A stretch of DNA of 64,000 bases from Sulfitobacter sp. D7 (GTDB taxonomy: Bacteria; Pseudomonadota; Alphaproteobacteria; Rhodobacterales; Rhodobacteraceae), in assembly GCF_003611275.1 (NCBI RefSeq), contig NZ_CP020694.1, positions 372,001-436,000 of the forward strand, written 5' to 3'. The notes under the pieces were generated by a model. That model was not told the origin of the DNA. It worked only from the letters and a program-made list of their open reading frames with translations, and did no database searches. Of the stretch, positions 44,582-51,648 are shown in pieces. The position numbers and the translations under genes are program-made. How positions within the stretch are numbered: the first letter of the stretch is position 1; each line of letters opens with the position of its first letter.

Positions 44582-44736
44582 AAACCGGGAACCATTTCCA
44601 ACCTCGTTTGGTTGGAAACCCTGAGAGGCGGGGTTTTCATGACCCGCCACTCGGTTTGAAGCCCGACTTTTGTACCCGGGTAAAGGTACATACCTCCCTG
44701 TTGGACTGGCCGGGCCATAGTGCCCGGCCTTTTTTT
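44582..44736 (+). ncRNA. Candidate small RNA or structured 3' region with terminator
   Basis: Three strong hairpins lie in 155 nt: TTTCCAACC (44595-44603)/GGTTGGAAA (44610-44618); GGCGGG (44627-44632)/CCCGCC (44643-44648); and the terminator GGCCGGGC (44708-44715)/GCCCGGCC (44722-44729) plus seven Ts. A single-stranded ACCTCCCTG, complementary to ribosome-binding sites, lies just before the terminator. It could be a small RNA processed from, or initiated after, the response-regulator transcript. No expression evidence is available. Confidence 0.4.
44708..44736 (+). terminator. Rho-independent terminator before the inverted-repeat element
   Basis: A perfect 8-bp stem GGCCGGGC/GCCCGGCC with loop CATAGT is followed by TTTTTTT. 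Confidence 0.9.
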
Positions 44737-45059
44737 GTCCGGGGCGGGGTTGAGATCGTCACTCCGGCCCGGAGACACGCCGCAGGCGCCGGGCCATCGC
44801 CTGCCCGCCCGTCACGTCAAAGGCGTGCCGTATCATTCTGAGCGCACCTCCGGTGCGACCGGATAGGCGATTTAGAGAGGCTGGGCGCGACCTTCAGAAC
44901 CCACATCAAGGCCGCACCATAAAGTGGCAACAAGCGGCCTTGGGTCGCCGACTCGCGGGCAGGCGATGGCCCTTACCGCAAGGAACCCCATTTCCGCATG
45001 GCACCGCCGCGCCACCCGCGTTATTGTGCCGACCTACCCCCAGACCGGAGCCTGCCCCC
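44737..45059. other. Gene-poor region with an 18-bp inverted repeat element
   Basis: Between the terminator and xthA there are 323 nt with no convincing gene. It holds the inverted-repeat element at 44791-44972, a small palindrome CTCCGGCCCGGAG at 44763-44775, and the xthA leader. The in-frame extension of xthA from 44853 reads through here but shows no protein-like composition or family similarity. Confidence 0.55.
44791..44972. ncRNA. 182-nt element closed by a perfect 18-bp inverted repeat (candidate structured RNA)
   Basis: GGGCCATCGCCTGCCCGC (44791-44808) is exactly complementary to GCGGGCAGGCGATGGCCC (44955-44972). Inside, three further stems are possible: CACG/CGTG around 44813-44828; CGCACC-TCC-GGTGCG (about 44842-44856); and CGACC (44888-44892)/GGTCG (44943-44947) capped by AAGGCCGC (44908-44915)/GCGGCCTT (44934-44941). 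That gives a branched fold. It could be a stand-alone RNA, on either strand, or a small mobile element with terminal inverted repeats, though I see no target duplication. The length is near that of 6S RNA, but the branched shape does not fit 6S well. Confidence 0.45.
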
Positions 45060-45848
45060 ATGTCCTTTTCTCTCGCCACTTGGAACATCAACTCTGTCCG
45101 TCTGCGCGAGCCTTTGGTGTTGAAGCTGCTGGCCGAACACGGGCCGGATGTGCTCTGCCTTCAAGAATGCAAAAGCCCGGTCGACAAGATCCCGGTCGAG
45201 GCGTTCAAGGTGGCGGGATACACGCATATGGTTGCGCGTGGGCAGAAGGGCTACAACGGTGTGGCGATCCTGTCGAAGCTGCCCTTGGTGGATGCGGGCG
45301 ATCAGGATTTCGCCATGTTGGGCCACGCCCGCCATGTGGCGGCCAAGCTGGAAAACGGCACCACGATCCACAATTTCTACGTCCCCGCAGGCGGCGACAA
45401 ACCCAACCGCGAGATCAATGAGAAGTTTGGCCAGAAACTCGATTACCTCTCGGAAATGCGCGACTGGTTCCACGGCGACAAACCCGAGAAGTCGATCCTT
45501 GTGGGCGACCTGAACATCGCCCCGCGTGAGGATGATGTCTGGGACCATAAAAAGCTGTTGAAGATCGTCAGCCACACGCCTGTCGAGGTCGAAGCGCTTG
45601 GCGCGGTGCAGGATGCGGGCAATTGGGTCGATATCACCCGCCAAGATGTGCCCGCGGGCAATCTCTATAGCTGGTGGTCCTACCGCGCTGCCGATTGGGA
45701 TGCCGCCGACAAGGGTCGCAGGCTCGATCATATCTGGGCCACATCGGATATCGCGCAGGCCGGGCACTCCAGCCATATCGTCCGCGATGCGCGCGGTTGG
45801 GAGAAACCCAGCGACCACGCGCCGGTTTTTGCCAGTTTTGACCTTTGA
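45060..45848 (+). CDS. xthA: Exonuclease III (AP endonuclease family)
   Basis: The 262-residue DNA repair enzyme cleaves at abasic sites and trims 3' ends. The family motifs are intact: TWNINSVRLR, CLQECKSP, YNGVAILSK, VGDLNIAPREDDVWD, and the C-terminal SDHAPVFA with the catalytic His. Length is normal. I chose the ATG at 45060 because the upstream 69-codon extension does not resemble the family. It is followed 54 nt later by the CnoX-like gene. Confidence 0.95.
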   Translation: MSFSLATWNINSVRLREPLVLKLLAEHGPDVLCLQECKSPVDKIPVEAFKVAGYTHMVARGQKGYNGVAILSKLPLVDAGDQDFAMLGHARHVAAKLENGTTIHNFYVPAGGDKPNREINEKFGQKLDYLSEMRDWFHGDKPEKSILVGDLNIAPREDDVWDHKKLLKIVSHTPVEVEALGAVQDAGNWVDITRQDVPAGNLYSWWSYRAADWDAADKGRRLDHIWATSDIAQAGHSSHIVRDARGWEKPSDHAPVFASFDL

Positions 45849-45902
45849 ATCGCGTCCCCGCACGTCCATATAAGGCCAAACGCGATTAGCGAGGATAACA
45901 GC

Positions 45903-46823
45903 ATGACCGACCTGAACCTTTCCACCGCCGCCCCTGCGGATGCCGACCTGATCAAGGACACGACCGAGGCGACCTTCATGGCTGACGTGGTCGATGCCTC
46001 GCAAACGGTGCCGGTCATCGTTGATTTCTGGGCGCCGTGGTGCGGCCCCTGCAAGACGCTTGGCCCGATGTTGGAGGACGCCGTGCGCGCGGCCAAGGGC
46101 GCGGTGAAGATGGTGAAGGTCAATGTCGATGAGGCCCAGAACATCGCGGGCCAATTGCAGATCCAATCGATCCCCACGGTCTATGCCTTTTTCAAAGGCC
46201 AGCCGGTCGACGGTTTCCAAGGCGCGCTGCCGCAGTCCGAGATCAAGGCTTTCGTCGACCGCGTGGTAAAGGCGGGGGGCGGCGAAGCCCCCGGTGATAC
46301 GCTGGCCGATGCCGTCGCCGCAGCCGAAGAGATGCTGGCCGAGGGGGCCGCCACGGATGCGGCGCAGACCTTTGCCGCAATTCTGGAAGAAGACCCGATG
46401 AACGCGCCCGCCTATGGCGGCATGGTCCGGTCCCATATCGCCATGGGCGCTTTGGATCAGGCCGAAGCCCTGCTCAACGGTGCGCCGATTGAGATCTCCA
46501 AGGCCCCCGAACTTGAAGCCGCCCATGCCCAATTGCAACTGGCGCATCAGGCCGCCGATGCCGGCCCCGTGGCCGAGTTGACCGAGAAGGTAGAGGCGAA
46601 CCCCGACGATCATCAGGCGCGGTTCGATCTGGCCCAAGCGCTTTACGCCCATGACGATGCCGAGGCCGCTGTCGATCATCTGCTGGAGCTTTTCCGCCGC
46701 GACAAAGAGTGGAACGAGGGCGCCGCCAAGACGCAGCTTTTCACCATTTTTGAGGCGCTTAAACCCAATGATCCGGTGGTGCTGAATGGCCGTCGCAAAC
46801 TGTCGTCAATGATATTTGCCTGA
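45903..46823 (+). CDS. CnoX-like thioredoxin-TPR protein (YbbN family)
   Basis: The 306-residue protein has an N-terminal thioredoxin domain with intact WCGPCK in FWAPWCGPCKTLGP (about residues 40-46) and a C-terminal TPR-like helical region (about 140-306). This is the layout of CnoX/YbbN, a chaperedoxin that protects substrates from oxidative aggregation and hands them to GroEL or DnaK. With CxxC intact it may keep oxidoreductase activity, unlike E. coli CnoX. It is followed by the Lon-N gene. Confidence 0.9.
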   Translation: MTDLNLSTAAPADADLIKDTTEATFMADVVDASQTVPVIVDFWAPWCGPCKTLGPMLEDAVRAAKGAVKMVKVNVDEAQNIAGQLQIQSIPTVYAFFKGQPVDGFQGALPQSEIKAFVDRVVKAGGGEAPGDTLADAVAAAEEMLAEGAATDAAQTFAAILEEDPMNAPAYGGMVRSHIAMGALDQAEALLNGAPIEISKAPELEAAHAQLQLAHQAADAGPVAELTEKVEANPDDHQARFDLAQALYAHDDAEAAVDHLLELFRRDKEWNEGAAKTQLFTIFEALKPNDPVVLNGRRKLSSMIFA

Positions 46824-46850
46824 GGAGACGGGCGCACTAAGTCCTTTGTC

Positions 46851-47495
46851 ATGATCAAGCCCGCAGAATTGCCCAAGACTATTGCGATCTTTCCGTTGGC
46901 AGGGGCACTGCTGCTGCCCCGCTCGCGCCTGCCGCTGCATATCTTCGAACCGCGCTACCTTCAAATGATCGAAGACGCGCTCAAGACCGATACGCGGCTG
47001 ATCGGCATGGTCCAGCCCAACGAAATACCCGGCCGCGACGGCAACGGGCTGCACCAGATCGGCTGCGCGGGCCGCATCACCCAGTTTTCCGAGACCGAGG
47101 ATGGCCGCTATATGGTGACCCTTGGCGGCGTCTCGCGCTTTCGCGTGGTGGAAGAGATCGAAGGCTTTTCCCCCTATCGCCGCTGCGATGTGAACTGGGC
47201 GGGCTTTGACCGTGACTTGGGCGAGGATGAGGTCGACGACAGTTTCGACCGGGTGCGGTTTCTTGATCTCTTGGGGCGGTATTTCGACACCCGCGGCCTC
47301 TCGGCTGATTGGGACACGTTGAAAGATGCCGAGGATGAGCTGCTGATAAACTCCCTGTCGATGATGTTGGAGTTTGAAGCCGAGGACAAACAGGCGTTGC
47401 TAGAGGCGCCTTCGCTGGAAACCCGGCGCGAGACATTGGTGACATTGATCGAATTCGCGATGCGCGGCGGTCAGGAAGAGGGCTTGATGCAATGA
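46851..47495 (+). CDS. LON peptidase substrate-binding domain protein
   Basis: The 214-residue protein consists of a Lon N-terminal (substrate-binding) domain without protease or ATPase parts: [32 protein letters not shown], then the [19 protein letters not shown] strand region and a helical tail. The function of such stand-alone domains is unknown; a role in recognising damaged proteins is plausible given the CnoX-like neighbour. Its stop overlaps the Trm112-like gene start (ATGA), so at least these two are coupled. Confidence 0.9.
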   Translation: MIKPAELPKTIAIFPLAGALLLPRSRLPLHIFEPRYLQMIEDALKTDTRLIGMVQPNEIPGRDGNGLHQIGCAGRITQFSETEDGRYMVTLGGVSRFRVVEEIEGFSPYRRCDVNWAGFDRDLGEDEVDDSFDRVRFLDLLGRYFDTRGLSADWDTLKDAEDELLINSLSMMLEFEAEDKQALLEAPSLETRRETLVTLIEFAMRGGQEEGLMQ

Positions 47496-47674
47496 CGGAT
47501 GCCACCGTTCAATTCGACCGCCGGATGCTGGAGGCATTGATCTGCCCGCGCACCCAGACCACGCTGACCTATGACGCGGAAAAGCAAGAGCTGGTGTCGA
47601 AAGCTGCCGGGCTGGCCTATCCGATCCGCAATGGCATTCCGGTGATGCTGCCGGACGAAGCGCGGACGCTGTAA
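47492..47674 (+). CDS. Trm112 family protein
   Basis: This 60-residue protein fits the bacterial YcaR/Trm112 family: [20 protein letters not shown], then [25 protein letters not shown]. Only one of the usual zinc-binding cysteines (in ICPRT) is present, as is common in alphaproteobacteria. Eukaryotic Trm112 activates methyltransferases; the bacterial role is unclear. It is translationally coupled to the Lon-N gene. Confidence 0.9.
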   Translation: MTDATVQFDRRMLEALICPRTQTTLTYDAEKQELVSKAAGLAYPIRNGIPVMLPDEARTL

Positions 47675-47684
47675 CTGGACCCCG

Positions 47685-48911
47685 CTAAAGGGGCTTTCCA
47701 CGCATCAATCGGGGCAAGTCGCCCGTCAGCCCCGCCGCTTCGCGGATGAAGGTCCGGCGCAGGCCGGGCAGGGCGTTGATCGCGGCCATGCCCATGTCGC
47801 GGGCCAAGCGCAAAAGCGCATTGTCGTTCGAAAACAGCCGGTTAAAGCTGTCTGTCGCCAGCGCGAGGCTGGCATTGTCGAAGCGCCGCCATTCCTGATA
47901 ACGCGCCAGTACCGCGTCGTTTCCGGGGTCTTCGCCCCGTCGCACCGCATCGGCAATCACCTCGGCCAAGGCCGCCACATCGCGCAGGCCCGCGTTCAGC
48001 CCCTGACCCGCGATGGGGTGCACGCCATGGGCCGCGTCGCCCAGAAGCGCCACGCGCGGCGCGGTCATGGAATGCGCCAGCGACAGGCCCAGCGGATAGC
48101 TGTAGCGCGGGCCGGTCAGAGAAATCTCACCCAGAAAGCTGCCGAAGCGCGGGCGCAGCACGTCAAGGTATTGCGCCTCGGGCAGGGCATTGATGGCGGC
48201 GGCATTGGCGCTGGCTTCGCTCCAGACGATCAGCGAGCGGTTGCCGGTTAGCGGTAAGATCGCCAGCGGGCCGGGGGGCATGAAGAACTGATGCGCGATG
48301 CCGTGGTGGGGTTTCTCGTGGTTGACCACACAGACCAATGCGGTTTGTGCATAGGACCATGCGATGCGCTTGATCCCGGCGCGTTCGGCGGTGCCGCTGC
48401 CGCGCCCATCGGCCCCGACTGCCAGTCGCGCGCGCAGGGTCTTGCCACCCTCCAGCGTCAGGGTGATGCCTGTCGGCTCTACCGTTTGATCGGTGACGCG
48501 GGTGTCGTTCAACAGGGTGATCGCCGGATCGGCCGCAACGGCCTTTAGCAAGGCGCGGCGCAGGTGGCGGTCTTCGACCATGTGGCCCATTGGGCCTTCT
48601 TCGATCTCGGCATGGTCGAAATGCATGAACATGGGCGAGGGGCCGGTTCCGGCGCGCCCATCGGTGACTTTGATCTCCAGCATCGGCTGGGCGTCGCCGG
48701 CGATCTCGGGCCAGATGCCGATGCCTTCCATCAACCTGACCGAGGTCAGCGCCAGCGCATAGGCGCGGCCATCGAAGTCGGCATTCTCAAAGGTCTGCGC
48801 GGGCAGGGCGTCAATCACCGCCACGCGCAAACCCGCGCGGCTGAGGGCCAGAGCAAGGGCAGGGCCGTTCAGCCCGCCGCCGATGATCGCGATATCGTGG
48901 TCAAAATCCAT
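47685..48911 (-). CDS. UbiH/UbiF/COQ6-family FAD-dependent hydroxylase
   Basis: The 408-residue flavoprotein monooxygenase of ubiquinone biosynthesis has the N-terminal FAD motif IIGGGLNGPALALALSRAG, the DG motif in VGADGRGSGTAERAG and the second FAD motif LLGDAAHGVHPIAGQGLNAG. It is a ring hydroxylase of the ubiquinone pathway; which of the C1, C5 or C6 positions it acts on cannot be settled here. The ATG at 48911 was chosen over an extended frame. It is convergent with Trm112 and divergent from the amidase. Confidence 0.9.
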   Translation of the reverse strand: MDFDHDIAIIGGGLNGPALALALSRAGLRVAVIDALPAQTFENADFDGRAYALALTSVRLMEGIGIWPEIAGDAQPMLEIKVTDGRAGTGPSPMFMHFDHAEIEEGPMGHMVEDRHLRRALLKAVAADPAITLLNDTRVTDQTVEPTGITLTLEGGKTLRARLAVGADGRGSGTAERAGIKRIAWSYAQTALVCVVNHEKPHHGIAHQFFMPPGPLAILPLTGNRSLIVWSEASANAAAINALPEAQYLDVLRPRFGSFLGEISLTGPRYSYPLGLSLAHSMTAPRVALLGDAAHGVHPIAGQGLNAGLRDVAALAEVIADAVRRGEDPGNDAVLARYQEWRRFDNASLALATDSFNRLFSNDNALLRLARDMGMAAINALPGLRRTFIREAAGLTGDLPRLMRGKPL

Positions 48912-48996
48912 GGCCCTAGATATGACCTGCGCGCAGGGATTGTCCATGCGCCGAACGGTCGCTAGGTTCGCCACGAACATCGGCAAGGGGTACGAC

Positions 48997-50331
48997 ATGC
49001 ACGAATTGTTGGAAATGACGGCAGCGGATCTGGGGCGCGGAATCGCGGCGGGCGATATCGACCCCGTGGCGCTTTGCGATACCTTTCTTGATGCCATCGA
49101 CGCGCATCCGATGCGCGACCGTATCTATGCCCGCGTCACCCCCGAGCGCGCCCGCGCCGAAGCGGCGGCGGCGGCAGAGCGCGCCCGCGACGGCCAGCGC
49201 CTGTCGCCCCTCGATGGTGTGCCGATCTCTTGGAAAGACCTTTTTGACACCGCAGGCACGGCGACGGAGGCGGGGACCAAGCTGCTCGAAGGCCGCGTGC
49301 CGGAAAGCGACGCCGAAGTCCTCGCCAATGCCACGGCCATGGGGCTGGTCTGTTTGGGTAAGACCCATATGAGCGAATTGGCTTTTTCGGGCCTTGGTCA
49401 TAACCCCAGCACTGCGACACCGCCTTGTGTCAACGAGCCTGACAGTGTGTCGGGCGGGTCGTCCTCCGGGGCGGCGGCTTCGGTTGCCTTTGGCCTGGCG
49501 GCGGCGGCGATTGGCTCCGATACGGGCGGGTCAGTGCGTATCCCGGCGGCGTGGAACGATCTGGTGGGGCTGAAAACCACAGCGGGCCGTGTCTCTCTGG
49601 CCGGGACGGTGCCGCTGGCGGCGAAGTTTGATACGGTCGGCCCGCTTTGCCGATCTGTCGAAGATGCAGCGCTGCTGCTGAGCGTTTTAGAAGGTGCCAA
49701 ATCTCCCGATTTGCACGAAAGCGATCTCGAAGGTTGTCGTTTTGCGGTGTTGACCAACGTTGTGATGGAAGAGCTTTCCGAAGAGCCAAAGGCGGCTTTC
49801 AACGCGGCAGTGGAGCGGTTGCGAGACGCAGGTGCTACTGTCGATGAAATCGCCGTGCCCGAGGTCGAAGAGGCGATGCCGCTGAGTTCTTGTCTCTACA
49901 CCACCGAAGCCTACGGGTTGTGGCGGGATGTGATCGAGGCGAACCCAGAGGCGATGTTCAGCGAAATTCTTGAGCGTTTTCGGTTGGGTAAGGGGTTCTC
50001 TGGCCCTGATTACGTCGCCGCTTGGGCCAAGCTTGATCTGGCGCGGGCGGGCTATGACCGGGCCGTGGCGGGCTATGACGCGGTGCTGGTGCCGACCGCG
50101 CCGATGCTGCCGCCGAACATCGAGCGGCTGAACAGCGATCACGACTATTACCTCGCGCAGAATCTCCTTTCGCTGCGCAACACGCGAGTCGCGAATCTCA
50201 TGGGGCTCTGCGCGCTTACGTTGCCAACCGGAGCGCCGTCCTGCGGCATCTCTTTGATGGCGGCTTCCAATGCCGAAGAGCAGCTTTTGCGCCTTGGTGC
50301 AGCGGCTGAAGCGGCCCTGCGCGAGGCATAA
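48997..50331 (+). CDS. Amidase (amidase-signature family)
   Basis: The 444-residue hydrolase has the amidase signature with the Ser-cisSer-Lys triad: Lys in ISWKDLFDTAG, cis-Ser in SGGSSSGAAASVAFG and nucleophile Ser in SDTGGSVRIPAAW. It may act on aliphatic or aromatic amides; a GatA role is unlikely because gatB/gatC are absent. AAGGGG precedes the ATG at 48997. The next gene is an aminotransferase. Confidence 0.9.
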   Translation: MHELLEMTAADLGRGIAAGDIDPVALCDTFLDAIDAHPMRDRIYARVTPERARAEAAAAAERARDGQRLSPLDGVPISWKDLFDTAGTATEAGTKLLEGRVPESDAEVLANATAMGLVCLGKTHMSELAFSGLGHNPSTATPPCVNEPDSVSGGSSSGAAASVAFGLAAAAIGSDTGGSVRIPAAWNDLVGLKTTAGRVSLAGTVPLAAKFDTVGPLCRSVEDAALLLSVLEGAKSPDLHESDLEGCRFAVLTNVVMEELSEEPKAAFNAAVERLRDAGATVDEIAVPEVEEAMPLSSCLYTTEAYGLWRDVIEANPEAMFSEILERFRLGKGFSGPDYVAAWAKLDLARAGYDRAVAGYDAVLVPTAPMLPPNIERLNSDHDYYLAQNLLSLRNTRVANLMGLCALTLPTGAPSCGISLMAASNAEEQLLRLGAAAEAALREA

Positions 50332-50451
50332 CAGCGCACGACCGAAAAGCCACAAGGGCGGCAAATCTCCCGGTTTTTCTGGACGGGAGAGGCGGCCTTG
50401 GGTACCTTGGGGCAAACGGGGCGCAAATGATCCCGATCCGAGGCAGTTTTG

Positions 50452-51636
50452 ATGATGTATTCCGAGCGGTTTTCGAACCTTCCGGCCCACGTGTGGCCGC
50501 GCCTGCGTGCCTTGCTTGATGGGCATGAGGGCGGCGGTACGCCTATCCATATGACCATTGGCGAGCCGAAACATGCTTTCCCGGCTTGGGTCACGGATGA
50601 GATCACGAAACACGCCGAAGGTTTCAACAGATACCCGCCAAACGACGGCTCGCCCGAGTTGCGCGCCGCCATCGCCGCATGGATCGCGCGGCGCTACGGT
50701 GTCGAAATGGACCCCGAGACCGAAGTCATGGCCCTCAACGGCACCCGCGAGGGGCTATATAATGCCGTCATCGCGCTTTGCCCCGCGACGAAGAATGGGG
50801 AGAAATCGGCCATCCTGATGCCGAACCCCTTCTACCAAGTCTATATGATCGGCGCGATTTCCGGTGAGGCAGAGCCAATCATGGTGCCCGCCACCGCCGA
50901 AACCGGTCATTTGCCGGACTATGCCAGCCTGCCAGAAGACGTGCTGCGCCGCACCACGGCGGCCTATCTTTGCTCGCCCGCCAACCCGCAGGGCGTTGTC
51001 GCCTCGCGTGACTATTGGGCCGATCTGATCGCGCTGGCCGAGAAATATGATTTCCTGATCTTCGCCGATGAATGCTATTCCGAGATCTACCGCGACACGC
51101 CCCCCACCGGCGCGCTGGAGGTGGTTAAGGAACTCGGCACCGACCGCAACCGGGTGGTGATCTTTCACTCGCTGTCGAAACGCTCCAACCTGCCGGGGCT
51201 GCGTTCGGGCTTTGCCGCCAGCGGGGCAGAGACGATGCGCGAGATCAAGCAGCTGCGCAACTACGCGGGCGCGCCATTGCCGCTGCCCTTGCAACAGGCC
51301 GCTGCCGCTGTTTGGGCGGATGAGGCGCATGTGGAAGAGAACCGCGCGCTCTACCAAGAGAAATACGCCATCGCCGACCGGATCTTTGGCAATGTGCCGG
51401 GCTATGCGAGCCCCGAGGCGGGGTTCTTCTTGTGGCTCCCGGTCGAGGATGACGAGGCCGCAGCGCTGAAACTGTGGCGCGAGACAGGCGTGCGGGTGCT
51501 GCCCGGCAGCTATCTGGCGCAGAACGTAGACGGGGTTAATCCCGGTCAGAATTACATTCGGGTCGCCTTGGTGGCCCCAAAAGACGAAACGACGCGCGGG
51601 TTGGAAGCGATCCGCGACTGTCTGTATTCGACATAA
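50452..51636 (+). CDS. Class I/II pyridoxal-phosphate aminotransferase
   Basis: The 394-residue aminotransferase has the PLP lysine in HSLSKRSNLPGLRSGF, the NPQG turn in SPANPQGVVASRDYW, and FADECYSEIYRD with the Asp and Tyr that contact PLP. The N-terminus (MMYSERFSNLPAHVWPRLRALLDG) and overall form are close to the succinyldiaminopimelate aminotransferase DapC group of Rhodobacterales, but this is not proven. GAGG lies 8 nt before the ATG. It is followed by ftsK after 12 nt. Confidence 0.9.
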   Translation: MMYSERFSNLPAHVWPRLRALLDGHEGGGTPIHMTIGEPKHAFPAWVTDEITKHAEGFNRYPPNDGSPELRAAIAAWIARRYGVEMDPETEVMALNGTREGLYNAVIALCPATKNGEKSAILMPNPFYQVYMIGAISGEAEPIMVPATAETGHLPDYASLPEDVLRRTTAAYLCSPANPQGVVASRDYWADLIALAEKYDFLIFADECYSEIYRDTPPTGALEVVKELGTDRNRVVIFHSLSKRSNLPGLRSGFAASGAETMREIKQLRNYAGAPLPLPLQQAAAAVWADEAHVEENRALYQEKYAIADRIFGNVPGYASPEAGFFLWLPVEDDEAAALKLWRETGVRVLPGSYLAQNVDGVNPGQNYIRVALVAPKDETTRGLEAIRDCLYST

Positions 51637-51648
51637 GCGAGGGACGAC

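Noticed and set aside
44759..44836. 25-codon minus-strand frame with a good ribosome site (GGAGGTG, 8 nt spacing)
   Set aside because: The ribosome-site sequence is also one arm of the CGCACC/GGTGCG hairpin, and the peptide has no recognised features. Too short to support without expression data.
44791..44972. Identification of the inverted-repeat element as 6S RNA
   Set aside because: Length is similar, but the interior is very asymmetric (79 nt against 7 nt inside the closing stem) and branched, unlike the single long hairpin with a central bubble of 6S. A cmsearch with RF00013 would decide.
44853..45059. 69-codon N-terminal extension of xthA
   Set aside because: Exonuclease III similarity starts at MSFSLATWNIN (45060); the extension runs through the inverted-repeat element and is Arg/Pro-rich without a ribosome site.
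45021..46679. 552-codon open frame on - across xthA and the CnoX-like gene
   Set aside because: Antisense to two well-supported genes; no family motifs.
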